Assembly (NCBI GenBank): GCA_964640385.1
Contig: CAZXFL010000002.1
Location: 1 to 64,000 of the forward strand
DNA from: JBBDIK01 sp964640385
Lineage (GTDB): Bacteria; Actinomycetota; UBA4738; JBBDHU01
DNA length: 64,000 nt
Direction: 5' to 3'
The notes beneath the pieces are model-generated. The model was given only the letters and a program-made list of their open reading frames with translations. It did not search any database and was not told the DNA's origin. Shown here piece by piece: positions 45,289 through 53,941 of the stretch. Numbering within the stretch: the stretch's first letter is position 1; every line of letters starts with the position of its first letter. The position numbers and the translations under genes are program-made.

Positions 45289-45996
45289 ATGGAAGAGTTG
45301 GTTCGCGGGTACGTCGAGGGGCAGGTCTCCCGCCGCACCTTCATCCGCCGGGCGGTCGCCGCTGGCCTGACCGTGAGTGGGGCCATCGTGTACGCCGACC
45401 TGCTGGCAGCCACGCCTGCCTACGCGGCCACCCGCCACGTCGATGTGGACGACTACCTGTTCTACACACCGACGACGGCCGCGAAGCTGGGCGAATACGT
45501 CGAATGGGACTGGTCCCCCTCGTCCTCAGCGCATCGCGTGATGTATACCGTCGAGGGGATCGACCTGGGGACCCTGCAACCGTTCAACGCCGGGCCTTTC
45601 CCGGCCGGCTATTTCGATACGTTCGACCACCGTGGCCTGTTCTCGGTCGCCGGGACGTGGAACTACACCTGTCCCGATCCCTTGCACGGATCGGGGCTCC
45701 CGATGAACGGGTCGATCGAGATCCCGCCTCGCGTGGGCCCTCGTCGGGGCAGCGTTGGCGATCGCTTCCTGATCGAGTGGGCGATCAGCCCGCCCACCTT
45801 CGGGGTGTTCGATGTGGACGTGAAGGAGCCGGGCGGAAACTGGAAGCGCTGGCGTAACGCCGTGGATCGAACGGTCACCGAGGGGCGGTACAAGGCGACA
45901 GAGAAGGGGCGGCATCGCGTCCGTGCCCGGTTCCGCAATCCGGCCCAGCCCGCCTCCGCCGGGTGGTCGCCGGATGCCATCTTCACCGCTCGGTGA
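45289..45996 (+). CDS. TAT-exported cupredoxin (plastocyanin-like) protein
   Basis: A 235-residue exported protein. The twin-arginine signal SRRTFIRRAVAAGLTVSG (14-31) ends in a typical AYAA cleavage site near 47. Residues 50-145 form a type I copper domain with all four ligands in order: His82 (SSSAHRV), Cys128 (WNYTCPDP), His133 and Met139 (LHGSGLPMNG). Residues 150-235 form a second beta-sandwich (Ig/FN3-like: FLIEWAI, KRWRNAVD, ARFRNPAQP). It would carry electrons outside the membrane. The partner is unknown; EtfBA and the molybdoenzyme lie within 8 kb. The tail overlaps the convergent glycosyltransferase fusion by 14 bp. Confidence 0.83.
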   Translation: MEELVRGYVEGQVSRRTFIRRAVAAGLTVSGAIVYADLLAATPAYAATRHVDVDDYLFYTPTTAAKLGEYVEWDWSPSSSAHRVMYTVEGIDLGTLQPFNAGPFPAGYFDTFDHRGLFSVAGTWNYTCPDPLHGSGLPMNGSIEIPPRVGPRRGSVGDRFLIEWAISPPTFGVFDVDVKEPGGNWKRWRNAVDRTVTEGRYKATEKGRHRVRARFRNPAQPASAGWSPDAIFTAR

Positions 45997-48928
45997 GGCC
46001 GGACCGGCCGTCTGACGTCCGCAGCCGCCCGCCCGCGCGGCGCACCAGCCACCGACCCGACTCGAAGAGCGTTCCCGCCCAGGCGGCCAGCAGTCCTGCC
46101 ATCACGAGTCTTCGCACCCTGCGGTAGCGGGCCTGTTCTTCCGTATCGGCCCAGCGGACCACCGCGTCGTCGATCTTCTTCAACCGTTGGGGAACGTAGG
46201 TCGTGATGATCCGGCCGGTGCGCCGTCGGAGGTTCGGCGGCTGCATCGTCGGATCGAAGAGCAACCGTCCGAACGCCTGCCCTCGCACGAAGTGATGATG
46301 CAGCATCGCGGGGACCGCCCGGGATGGGCTCGTGTGGGTCAGGACCACGCCCTGCGCCCGGTACGGCACGAGTCCCTGCGCGAACAGCCTCGTGTTGACC
46401 AGGGTGTCTTCCCCGGCACGGAGGTCCGTCGGGAACCCTCCGACGGCGACGAGGAACCCGCGGTCGTAGGAACAGTGAGCGGGGGGTTGGAGCAGAACCC
46501 CGCTCGGCCTTCCCGGGAGCGCGGCCGCATGGTCGAGGAAGTAGCTGGCCCAGCCCGCGGCCGTTCGCGTTCCGTTGAGGATCGACCCGGTTACCATCGG
46601 GTATCCCCCCGCGTGCGCTTCGATGCGCGCCTGGAGGCTCCCCGGTGGCAGCTCCACGTGTGAGCCGGGAAACGAAACGTAGTCACCTCGCGCGACCTGC
46701 AGCCCGGCGTTCCGAGCAGCGCCCGGCAGCACCGGGCGGTCGAGTTCGATCAGCGTCACGGCGTCCCCGAAGTGCTCTCGCACGACGGCCGCGGTTCTTG
46801 GGCTGCCGGACACGGCGACGATGGTCTCGAAGGGTTCCTCCGTCTCCTGGGTCACGACCGAGCGAACCACCCGTTCGATCCGGTTCGCGTCGTCGCGGGC
46901 GATGATGATCGCGGAGAGCACCGGAGCGTCCGGGTTCATGGCTGCCGCTTCGTCTTCGAACTCCATCGTGTCGATCACCGAGGATCCGGGGGCGCGAGGC
47001 TCCCAGTCGAGGATCTCGCCTGGCGGGTCGACCAGGTGCTCGTAGCCGCGCTGGTAGCGCTCCTGGGGGTCGACCTCCCGGTATTTCTCCAGTCGAGCCC
47101 GGCGACGCTCGTCGGTCAGGCTCGCCAGGTGTTGGATCCCGATCGTGGTTCGGCGGTATCGGTCTCGCGGTATCTGGAGCGGGACGGGCACGAAGTGCAG
47201 GGGCTGATCCGACAGCGTGAGGCCCGGCGTCCATCCGAACAGCCGGTAGACCCAGAGGTCGTTGCGATCGTAGCCCGCGGGATCGTCCCGGACCATCCGG
47301 TGCACGCGGAACCCGTAGGCGGAACTTGGCAGAGCGTCAGCATCTAGGAACGCTCGGAGCGCCGCCCCGTCCGCGGGGTCGATCCGCTCGTCGGTGTCCA
47401 GGAAGAGCACGAACCTCGGGTTCAGGTCTTCCGCCGCAACGAGCAGACGTTGGCGGTCGCGTGGCTCATCCCATCCCTTCCAGATGGCGCGGACCGGGTT
47501 GGTCAGGATCGCCGCCACGAAAGGCCGCTCGCCCTCCAGGAAGATGCGCGTGCTGTCCGTCGAACCGTCGTCGAGTGCGATCACGGCATCGGCCAGTCCG
47601 CGGACGGAGTCGAACCATCCCGGTAGATCCTCCTCGCCGTTTCGCACGGGCAGCAGGGCGACCAACAGGGGACGCGACGGGTCGGCCGCCGCTTGGAGCG
47701 CCGGTGGTGCGAGGGGGTCCTCCGTCGCGCGCACGTCCCAGGCCGTCAACGGCTCCCCTACCGGCGCCGTCTCCATCCCGGAGGTGTTCGCTTCGAACTC
47801 GGCCTCGGGATCGGCCTCCGCGTACTTGCGGATGCGCGAGGCGACCGCGTCCTCGTCGGCCGCTCCCTCATGCCGGATCCGGAACGTCGTCCGGAGCCAC
47901 GCTCCGCGAGGGATCGACTCCGGGACGGGGTTGAAGTGAAGCCGGCGTTCCTCGGGGAGTCGGAGGCCCGGCCGCCATGCGAAGATGCGGTACACCCAGG
48001 TCACCTTCGGATCGATGTGGTCGCCCCACGCGCGGTAGTGCTGCAAGCCGTAGGCGCAACCGGCGAGCGCGTCGCGTTCGAGGAATGCGCGGAGGCCTCG
48101 CGCGTCCTCCGGCTCGATGACCTCGTCTGCGTCGATCTGTACGATCCACGTCGGTCGCAGGTCGGCGGCCGCATCCAGCAGCCGTTGACGGTTGGTCGCG
48201 TCGTCCCATCCTTCGTAGGTGTCACGCTCCTGGTTCGTGAGCAGGATCCTGACGAGCGGATCGGCTTCGAGCACCGCGTGCGTGCCGTCCGTGGATCCGT
48301 CGTCAAGCGCCACCACGGCATCGGCAAATGTGCGTGCCCGGTCGAGCCATGCCGGCAGTCGGCCCGCCTCGTTCCGAACGGGTAAGAGCGCGACGAGGAA
48401 CGGACCGCGTGCGCCGCTCCCTTCGGCGATCCCCTCGGTCGACGCCTCCGCGATGAGCCGGTCCAGATCGAGGTTGCCTGGGCAGGTTTTGTCGGCGCGG
48501 AGCGCGCGATGGGGGATGACGTGGCCGCGGTCGAGGGGGATCGCCCAGCGCTCGGCGACCTGCCGGAGCAGCTCGGCGCCGGCCGCGTACTGCGCGGCGG
48601 TCCGCGGGACGTCACTCGGATGTCCGTCGTCGGCGAACTCGATCCCGATCGTCGTCAGGTTCGGATCATCGCCGAGGGCCTCCACGAGGGCCGGGTCGGG
48701 GTCGACCAGGACGCCAGCATGCAGCGCGGTGTCGCGCTCCGCGACGAAGCGTAGAATCCGCCCGTCCAGCCCCACCAGATAATGGGCGGCGACGCCACTC
48801 TCCGGGTTCGAGAACCATGCCGCCGCGCTCTCGAAGGCGCCGTCGGTGGTGTGGACGACGACGGCCAGCGGCTTGTGCCGCTGCCGGCCGCGTCGCCGGT
48901 TCGGGGTAGGTCGTCGCGGGATCTTCAC
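45983..48928 (-). CDS. N-acetylmuramoyl-L-alanine amidase fused to three GT-A glycosyltransferase-like domains
   Basis: A 981-residue single chain. Residues 20-160 are an Amidase_2/PGRP domain with zinc ligands His26 (VVVHTTDG), His139 and Cys148 (PHRAL, TCPG) and the catalytic-type Lys146. Residues 175-390 and 418-640 are two tandem GT2 domains that look like duplicates (ALLPVRN, ALDDGSTD, then DADE at 265-268 and DTDE at 510-513, with RQRLL in the same place). Residues 668-900 are a third GT2-like domain in which the DxD site is replaced by FPGSHVEL. A membrane segment (about 935-960) ends the chain. No signal peptide is seen, so amidase and transferases appear to be cytoplasmic. GTG start; no ribosome binding site. 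Confidence 0.82.
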   Translation of the reverse strand: MKIPRRPTPNRRRGRQRHKPLAVVVHTTDGAFESAAAWFSNPESGVAAHYLVGLDGRILRFVAERDTALHAGVLVDPDPALVEALGDDPNLTTIGIEFADDGHPSDVPRTAAQYAAGAELLRQVAERWAIPLDRGHVIPHRALRADKTCPGNLDLDRLIAEASTEGIAEGSGARGPFLVALLPVRNEAGRLPAWLDRARTFADAVVALDDGSTDGTHAVLEADPLVRILLTNQERDTYEGWDDATNRQRLLDAAADLRPTWIVQIDADEVIEPEDARGLRAFLERDALAGCAYGLQHYRAWGDHIDPKVTWVYRIFAWRPGLRLPEERRLHFNPVPESIPRGAWLRTTFRIRHEGAADEDAVASRIRKYAEADPEAEFEANTSGMETAPVGEPLTAWDVRATEDPLAPPALQAAADPSRPLLVALLPVRNGEEDLPGWFDSVRGLADAVIALDDGSTDSTRIFLEGERPFVAAILTNPVRAIWKGWDEPRDRQRLLVAAEDLNPRFVLFLDTDERIDPADGAALRAFLDADALPSSAYGFRVHRMVRDDPAGYDRNDLWVYRLFGWTPGLTLSDQPLHFVPVPLQIPRDRYRRTTIGIQHLASLTDERRRARLEKYREVDPQERYQRGYEHLVDPPGEILDWEPRAPGSSVIDTMEFEDEAAAMNPDAPVLSAIIIARDDANRIERVVRSVVTQETEEPFETIVAVSGSPRTAAVVREHFGDAVTLIELDRPVLPGAARNAGLQVARGDYVSFPGSHVELPPGSLQARIEAHAGGYPMVTGSILNGTRTAAGWASYFLDHAAALPGRPSGVLLQPPAHCSYDRGFLVAVGGFPTDLRAGEDTLVNTRLFAQGLVPYRAQGVVLTHTSPSRAVPAMLHHHFVRGQAFGRLLFDPTMQPPNLRRRTGRIITTYVPQRLKKIDDAVVRWADTEEQARYRRVRRLVMAGLLAAWAGTLFESGRWLVRRAGGRLRTSDGRSGLTER

Positions 48929-48977
48929 GCCGTCAGACCAGTCATCTTGGAACGCGCGGGGCGGCTGGAGCTCGGCG

Positions 48978-49490
48978 CTAGTTGACGATCACCCTACCGG
49001 CAACGACGTCGGCGATCCCGCCGCCGTTCGACCAGAACTCCACGCTGCACCTGAACTTGTCGCCGCTTTCGGTGGATGCCTTCGCCTTGATGTCCATGTA
49101 GATCCCTGCGGCGAGCAACCCTGGAGGCTGCGCGGTGGTCTGGTAGGTCCCCGGCGTGATCTGGTCGGTCAGGTTGAATGCTCCGTCGTAGTAGGAGATG
49201 GCGAATCCCCGAGCGCTCCGGCACCCGTCGACGTTGAAACTGTCGTCGACGCTCCCGTCGTTCTGGACGCCGAGTTCGAAGGTCACCGTCGAGCGGCGGT
49301 CAAGGTGAACGGATCTGGTCTGACCCTTTCCCGTCGTGTTGTAGACGTCTGAACCGAGCCAGCTCCCGCCAACCTCCTGGATGTATCCATCGGGTTGGTA
49401 CGTGGCGAGCGTTCGCGGCGTCGAAAGTGCCTGGGCGTCCATGACGGCCACCAGGGAAATGCCGATCATGATCGTAAGGATCCTTCGCAT
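48978..49490 (-). CDS. Secreted protein of unknown function
   Basis: A 170-residue protein with a clean signal peptide (MRRILTIMIGISLVAVMDAQA). The mature part is Gly/Ser/Thr-rich and probably all-beta (SWLGSDVYNTTG, STVTFELGVQNDGSVDD, PGLLAAGIYMDIKAKAS), with two cysteines at about residues 90 and 148 that could form a disulfide. I do not recognise a family. A purine-rich AAAGAAAAGAGA stands just before the ATG. It lies between the glycosyltransferase fusion and an MFS gene, all on the minus strand. Confidence 0.65.
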   Translation of the reverse strand: MRRILTIMIGISLVAVMDAQALSTPRTLATYQPDGYIQEVGGSWLGSDVYNTTGKGQTRSVHLDRRSTVTFELGVQNDGSVDDSFNVDGCRSARGFAISYYDGAFNLTDQITPGTYQTTAQPPGLLAAGIYMDIKAKASTESGDKFRCSVEFWSNGGGIADVVAGRVIVN

Positions 49491-49551
49491 GACTGTCTCT
49501 TTTCTTTCGGCAGGAGACGTCAGTTTGGCTGCAGGGACGCGCTGGGTCAAG

Positions 49552-50913
49552 TCAACCGAGGGAGGGACGGCCGGGAGGCCGGCGGCGTAGCCGCCCCGGG
49601 ATGAGCCCGAGCGCAAGCGTGGCGACGCCGATCGCGATCCACCCACCGACCGTCGTGGTGTGGGAGACGGCGGCGGCGCCTTCGCCGTAGTGCTCCATGA
49701 GTTCCGACGCGAGGGTTACGCCGATCGCTGCGGCGAGCACGAGTCCGGTCAGCACGGTCCCGGAGGCCTCTCCTGCCAGCCGAGGCTCCAGGACGGCCTG
49801 CGTCCCCATGTTCGTCGTGGAGTAGGACCCGTTCGACCCGAACCCCATGGCCGCCAGCAGGAGCAGCAACGGGAGCCACGAAACCGTGTTCTCCGCGGGG
49901 TTGAACAGCACCAGTGCTCCGCCCGCCAGTCCGATCGCCAAGACGAGCGGTAGGCGGGGGCCGAACCGGCGGAAGAGCCGGCCGGATGCCGGGCCGCCGG
50001 CAACTCCGGCGATCGAGAAGGGCAGTAGCGTGATCCCCGCCAGGAACGGATCCATGTCCAAGACGGTCTGGGTGTAGATCGCGAACACCGGGACGGGCAC
50101 CGCCAGAGAGAAGTTCGCGGCGCTCCCGATGCCGGCGATGCGCCGGAAGTGGATGTGCCGGAAGACGGTAAGGTCGATCAGTGGTTCCTTGACCCTGTGT
50201 TCGATGAGCAGGAAGGCGACGAACAGCAGGACGCCGAGGGTCAGGATTCCGAGGGACAGGCGCGAGAGCCATCCCCACTCCCTGCCGAAGTCGATCACGA
50301 GGGTGACGGCCGCGACCGAGCCGACGATCGTCACCAGACCGAGCCAGTCGATGGAGCGGCCGACGTTTGGATCGCGATGTTCGCGTACGAACAGGACCAC
50401 CATCGTCGCTGCGAACAGGACGGTGGGGACGTTCATGAAGAACACCCAGCGCCACCCCAACAGATCCGTTACCGCGCCGCCGACCAGCGGACCTGCGGCC
50501 ACGCCGACGGCAGAGATAGCGGTGATCGCTCCGATCGCCGGTCCGAGGCGCTCCCCGGGGACCGTTGCGCGCACGATCGAGAGCGTCGCTGGTGTGAGGA
50601 ACGCCGCGCCGATACCCTGAAGCACGCGTGCCCCGATCAGGAGCGGGAGACTCGGTGCCAAGCCGCCTATGAGCGACGCTCCGCCGAACAGAGCGAGTCC
50701 GCACAACGCCATCCGCTTGTGACCGAACAGATCCGCGAAGCGTCCGCCGACGATGAGGGCAGAGGCGAACGCCAGTAGGTAGGCGCTCAGGGCCCATTGC
50801 ACGTCGGTCTCGCCGACGCCGAACTCCTTCGCCATCGTCGAGAGCGCGATCGCCAGGCCCATGAAATCGAACGTCGTGACCAGCTGTGTCGCGCCGCAGG
50901 CGATGATGATCAA
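49552..50913 (-). CDS. MFS exporter, DHA2 (EmrB/QacA) type
   Basis: A protein of at least 453 residues with 14 predicted helices. Motif A in the 2-3 loop is GGRFADLFGHKRM; the antiporter motif C region reads GVAAGPLVGGAVTDLLGWRW. The family exports drugs or metabolites by proton antiport. The start is uncertain: TTG 50913 puts the first helix at the N-terminus, whereas the coding-like frame continues upstream (AAIRKSTRHNRL, a typical basic leader) without an ATG or GTG before a stop at about 50968. Either TTG or a non-standard codon further up is used. Confidence 0.8.
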   Translation of the reverse strand: MIIIACGATQLVTTFDFMGLAIALSTMAKEFGVGETDVQWALSAYLLAFASALIVGGRFADLFGHKRMALCGLALFGGASLIGGLAPSLPLLIGARVLQGIGAAFLTPATLSIVRATVPGERLGPAIGAITAISAVGVAAGPLVGGAVTDLLGWRWVFFMNVPTVLFAATMVVLFVREHRDPNVGRSIDWLGLVTIVGSVAAVTLVIDFGREWGWLSRLSLGILTLGVLLFVAFLLIEHRVKEPLIDLTVFRHIHFRRIAGIGSAANFSLAVPVPVFAIYTQTVLDMDPFLAGITLLPFSIAGVAGGPASGRLFRRFGPRLPLVLAIGLAGGALVLFNPAENTVSWLPLLLLLAAMGFGSNGSYSTTNMGTQAVLEPRLAGEASGTVLTGLVLAAAIGVTLASELMEHYGEGAAAVSHTTTVGGWIAIGVATLALGLIPGRLRRRPPGRPSLG

Positions 50914-51031
50914 GCGGTTGTGTCGGGTGCTCTTCCTGATGGCCGCCTCCCTCGCCGACGGCAGTATCCCCCATCAGCGCCGGATCCGGGCTCGGGCCGG
51001 CGAGGGACTCGCGTCATATCCGGTTCGGGCG

Positions 51032-51037
51032 TACGGT
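51032..51037 (+). promoter_or_regulatory. -10 box TACGGT
   Basis: TACGGT is 6 nt before GTG 51044, giving a predicted leaderless message and fixing the start of the downstream gene. Confidence 0.45.
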
Positions 51038-51043
51038 GGGCAG

Positions 51044-51685
51044 GTGAGCACGGGAACCATCGACGCGGGCCGCGTGTTGCAGACCGCGGTCCCCGACGCC
51101 GACGTCTCTGGGGGGAGTGAGCCCGTCACCGGCTGGCGGGTCTGGCGCGTGTCGTTCCGGCACCGGACGCCGGAACTGAGGGCGATCACACAGACCGAGA
51201 CCTGGCCGGTCGGGCAGCGCATGCGCGCGGCGTGCCGGATCACCGCACACTCCGCGCCGACCGAAGGGTGCCGGTGCGGCATCTACGGGTTCTCGGAGCC
51301 CATGCCGCCGCCCTACGGGTTGCCCGCTGCGGGGTTCGTCGTCGTGGGCCAGGTCGCCCTCTGGGGTCAGGTGGTCGTTCACCGGGCCGGGTACCGCGCC
51401 GAGTTCGCCTATCCCCAGCGCATCGGGTTCTTCTGCATGCGATGCCTCGAGGAACGGCGGGCCGTCGTCGCGGAGGTCGTCCTGCGCGACTCGCCGTACG
51501 GGCCGCTCTGCTCCCACCATCGCGGGTTCAAGGGCGAGCCGGTGGAGCCGATCCTGCAGGGCCTGCTCGATCGGTACCAGGTCGACCGGTTGCCGCCGGA
51601 GCCGCTGGCCGGCGGCTTGATCCGGAGCCGTGAGCCGACGATCGGCGAGTCGCTCTGGTGGGGCTGGGGGGCGGCGTCCCCATGA
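51044..51685 (+). CDS. Conserved actinobacterial protein of unknown function with CxCGIY motif
   Basis: A 213-residue cytoplasmic protein. It contains a pattern I associate with a widespread but uncharacterised actinobacterial family: a Trp-rich N-terminal part (TGWRVWRVSF, TWPVGQRM), CRITAHSAPTEGCRCGIYGF, then VALWGQVVVHRAGYRAEFAYPQ, and a C-terminal cysteine/histidine cluster (FFCMRCLEE, LCSHH) that could bind zinc. The function is unknown. The GTG start is supported by TACGGT 6 nt upstream. Its TGA overlaps the ATG of a 42-codon gene. Confidence 0.7.
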   Translation: MSTGTIDAGRVLQTAVPDADVSGGSEPVTGWRVWRVSFRHRTPELRAITQTETWPVGQRMRAACRITAHSAPTEGCRCGIYGFSEPMPPPYGLPAAGFVVVGQVALWGQVVVHRAGYRAEFAYPQRIGFFCMRCLEERRAVVAEVVLRDSPYGPLCSHHRGFKGEPVEPILQGLLDRYQVDRLPPEPLAGGLIRSREPTIGESLWWGWGAASP

Positions 51686-51810
51686 ACGTCGGCAAGCTCG
51701 CGCGCGTGATCTTCATCAGGCCGGCGTCCGAGCCGGTCCCGGAGGAGATCGATCTATCCGAACTCGAGGAGATAGCGGTCGAGTCGTCCGAGCGGAAGGA
51801 CGAGCCCTAG
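51682..51810 (+). CDS. Small acidic protein, coupled to the CxCGIY gene
   Basis: A 42-residue frame starting inside the stop of the previous gene (ATGA). It encodes MNVGKLARVIFIRPASEPVP followed by an acidic helix rich in Glu (residues 21-41). Two points support it as real: the exact 4-base overlap and a basic-then-acidic composition unlike random GC-rich frames. The function is unknown. Confidence 0.5.
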   Translation: MNVGKLARVIFIRPASEPVPEEIDLSELEEIAVESSERKDEP

Positions 51811-51892
51811 CGACGGGTACTCATTCATCTTCTTCACCGGCGACCTTGGAGCGTTGCTGGAGAAGGTCGAAGTCGCTTAGGGTCGGTCAGCC

Positions 51893-52897
51893 GTGCCCTA
51901 CGACGCGATCATCCTCGGGACCGACGGGTCCGATTTCGCCGCCCGCGCCGAACGTTCGGCCGTCCACCTCGCGGGGGCGTGTCGCGCCTTCCTCCTGATC
52001 GCGCAGGTCACCAATGGTGCGCGGAACGAGACCGGCCGCGCAGCGGCGGTCGCCGAAGAGGCGACCCTCAAGCCCGAGGTGCGTATCGAAAGCGGGCCAC
52101 CTGTCGAGAGGCTGGTTTCGCTTGCCCAGCGGGAGAACGCGGATCTGGTGGTCCTTGGTAGTCGCGGGCTCTCGCAAGGCGCGCCGATCCTCGGCGGCGT
52201 CGCCAACGGCGTGGTGAACGAGGCGCCGTGCGACGTCCTGCTGGTGGGCAACGAGCCGTCCGGCGTTGACCGCCCGTACGAACGGATCCTGATCGCCACC
52301 GACGGCTCCCCGACAGCCGACCGGGCCGCGCGTCGCGGGCTACGGCTTGCCGCACGGCTGGAGGCCGAGCCGATCTTGATCTTCGTGGGACACCCGAAGA
52401 CAGGAGCGATGGTCTTGGACGACACGGTTGCGACCTTCGAGGGTGACGCAGGGTCGCCATCGCTCATCGTCGAACATGGCGAGCCGGCCGAGACCATCAT
52501 GGCGGTGGCCCAGCGTGAAGGTGCTGGGCTCATCGTGATCGGCAACCGCGGGATGACGGGCGCTCGCGCCCGCATGCTCGGGTCGGTTCCGCGAACCATC
52601 GCCCGATCGGCCCCGCGCGACGTCCTGGTGGTGCGCACCGTCAGCCAGTCACTCGAGGAGATCCAACCCGGACGAGGCGGCATCGTCGACAACGGGGATC
52701 GCAAGGTCGCGGTCTTCCGCGATGCGGCGGGCATCGCGCACGCCGTGAGTCCGAAATGCACGCATATGGAGTGCACGGTCGGCTGGAACGGCTCGGAGCA
52801 AACCTGGGATTGCCCGTGCCATGGTTCGCGCTACGCCTCAGACGGAACGGTGATCCACGGCCCCGCGAAGAGGAATCTCGATCCGGTAGAGCTCTAG
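51893..52897 (+). CDS. Tandem universal stress protein domains fused to a Rieske [2Fe-2S] domain
   Basis: A 334-residue soluble protein. Residues 3-120 and 128-250 are two UspA folds; each keeps the nucleotide loop (LGSRGLSQGAPILGGVANGVV-type at 88-108, and IGNRGMTGARARMLGSVPRT at 216-235) and the initial Asp-Gly-Ser. Residues 255-334 are a Rieske domain with cluster ligands Cys289, His291, Cys307 and His310, and Cys294/Cys309 placed as in the disulfide-containing, high-potential type. No signal peptide or membrane helix is seen. GTG start; TAGGGT lies 9 nt upstream. The final bases overlap the convergent membrane-protein gene (CTAG). Confidence 0.87.
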   Translation: MPYDAIILGTDGSDFAARAERSAVHLAGACRAFLLIAQVTNGARNETGRAAAVAEEATLKPEVRIESGPPVERLVSLAQRENADLVVLGSRGLSQGAPILGGVANGVVNEAPCDVLLVGNEPSGVDRPYERILIATDGSPTADRAARRGLRLAARLEAEPILIFVGHPKTGAMVLDDTVATFEGDAGSPSLIVEHGEPAETIMAVAQREGAGLIVIGNRGMTGARARMLGSVPRTIARSAPRDVLVVRTVSQSLEEIQPGRGGIVDNGDRKVAVFRDAAGIAHAVSPKCTHMECTVGWNGSEQTWDCPCHGSRYASDGTVIHGPAKRNLDPVEL

Positions 52898-53370
52898 CCG
52901 AGCCCCGGCTTGAAGACCATGAGCCAGAGGATCAGCAGGAGGCCCGCGAAGCCGATCACCGCGTTCACCACCGGCACCTTCGAACGGAGCAACTCGTCGA
53001 GTTCCTCGTCGCTTACGCGCGGGACGCCGGATTCACGCATCTGGGTGGCCTCGGCCACCTTCCCGTAGTACGTGCGGCCCACCGCACTCATCTCGACGAT
53101 CAGCGCCACGAGGATCCCGATCGCCGCCCAGATCCACCAGTAGCCCCAGTAGTGACCGAGGAAGCCGGAGACCACTCCGCTGACGATCAATACGAGAAGG
53201 GAGACGTACATCGCAACCACCGAGGAACCGGACAGCTGCCGCAGCTCAAGGATCCTCGCCCGGTCGCGCTCCTTGCGGAGTCTGAAGAACACACTCACCG
53301 AGACGCCGTGGGCGAGCAGGAACGCGAACGCCGCCGCGATGTGCACGAATTTCCACCACTGAAACGCCAT
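52894..53370 (-). CDS. Four-helix membrane protein (DUF2269-like)
   Basis: A 158-residue integral membrane protein with four helices (about 5-25, 48-70, 75-97, 132-153) and a charged loop between helices three and four (SAVGRTYYGKVAEATQMRE). The first helix has two histidines (His9, His21) in WWKFVHIAAAFAFLLAHG, a pattern seen in DUF2269 and CopD-like proteins where such histidines may bind heme or copper. TAACAT lies 9 nt before the ATG. Its end touches the Usp-Rieske gene tail-to-tail. Confidence 0.7.
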   Translation of the reverse strand: MAFQWWKFVHIAAAFAFLLAHGVSVSVFFRLRKERDRARILELRQLSGSSVVAMYVSLLVLIVSGVVSGFLGHYWGYWWIWAAIGILVALIVEMSAVGRTYYGKVAEATQMRESGVPRVSDEELDELLRSKVPVVNAVIGFAGLLLILWLMVFKPGLG

Positions 53371-53446
53371 GGAAACCCGATGTTACCCCAAGCGGGATCG
53401 CTAGCTGGGCGCCGGAACGCCGGGGGATGTGCGAGCGCCCGCCCGG

Positions 53447-53941
53447 CTATTCGCAGCTCTTGATCGTGTTATTTCCGGGACCGCCCTTGCACGTGTCGTT
53501 GCCCTTCCCGCCGACGAGCGTGTCGTTCCCGTCCTTGCCGAGCAGCTTGTCGTTCGCGTTGCCACCCTTGATGGTGTCGTTGCCATCCTGGCCGATGACC
53601 TGGTCTCGCCCACGTCCGGCGATGAGCGTCTCATCGCCGGAGTCGCCGGTGATCGTCGTCGTTCCCGTGAACGCGGACGCGTTCACCATTCCATCCGAAA
53701 CCGCAGCCAGCGATCCCTTCTCGATGCCGGAAAGCGCGTCGATCTCGGTTGCTCCTTCGATGGACGTGTCGGTGAGGATGATCGGGTTGTCCTTCGCGAC
53801 GACGGTGTCAGTGCCGCCGCCGCCGGCAACCGCGTCGTTGGTGGAGTCCGGCACCAGTGTGATCTCGTCGTTGCCGACGCCGGCAGAACTCACGGCGTTC
53901 AGCTCCCTCGCCGGTCGGACGATCAACGCGACGACGTTCAC
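53447..53941 (-). pseudogene. RTX-type (GGxGxDxxx) repeat protein, 5'-truncated, left half of a head-to-head pair
   Basis: A 164-codon frame with calcium-binding nonapeptide repeats in its second half (GQDGNDTIKGGNANDKLLGK, then KDGNDTLVGGKGNDTCKGG) and the ending GGPGNNTIKSCE. The first half has a diverged unit (IEGATEIDALSGIEKGS, NASAFTG). No signal peptide or N-terminal domain precedes the repeats; the GTG start lies in the junction with the divergent, homologous frame. RTX repeats fold as Ca2+-bound beta-rolls after secretion, so an exported precursor is expected and seems to have lost its front. Confidence 0.6.

Noticed and set aside
50797..51120. A 107-codon plus-strand frame across the MFS 5' end
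   Set aside because: It overlaps both the MFS gene and the start of the well-supported CxCGIY gene, and has no family resemblance.
53427..53858. An upstream extension of the plus-strand RTX frame
   Set aside because: It is the exact reverse of the minus-strand RTX gene (Pro/Ser/Val-rich mirror of Gly/Asp repeats).
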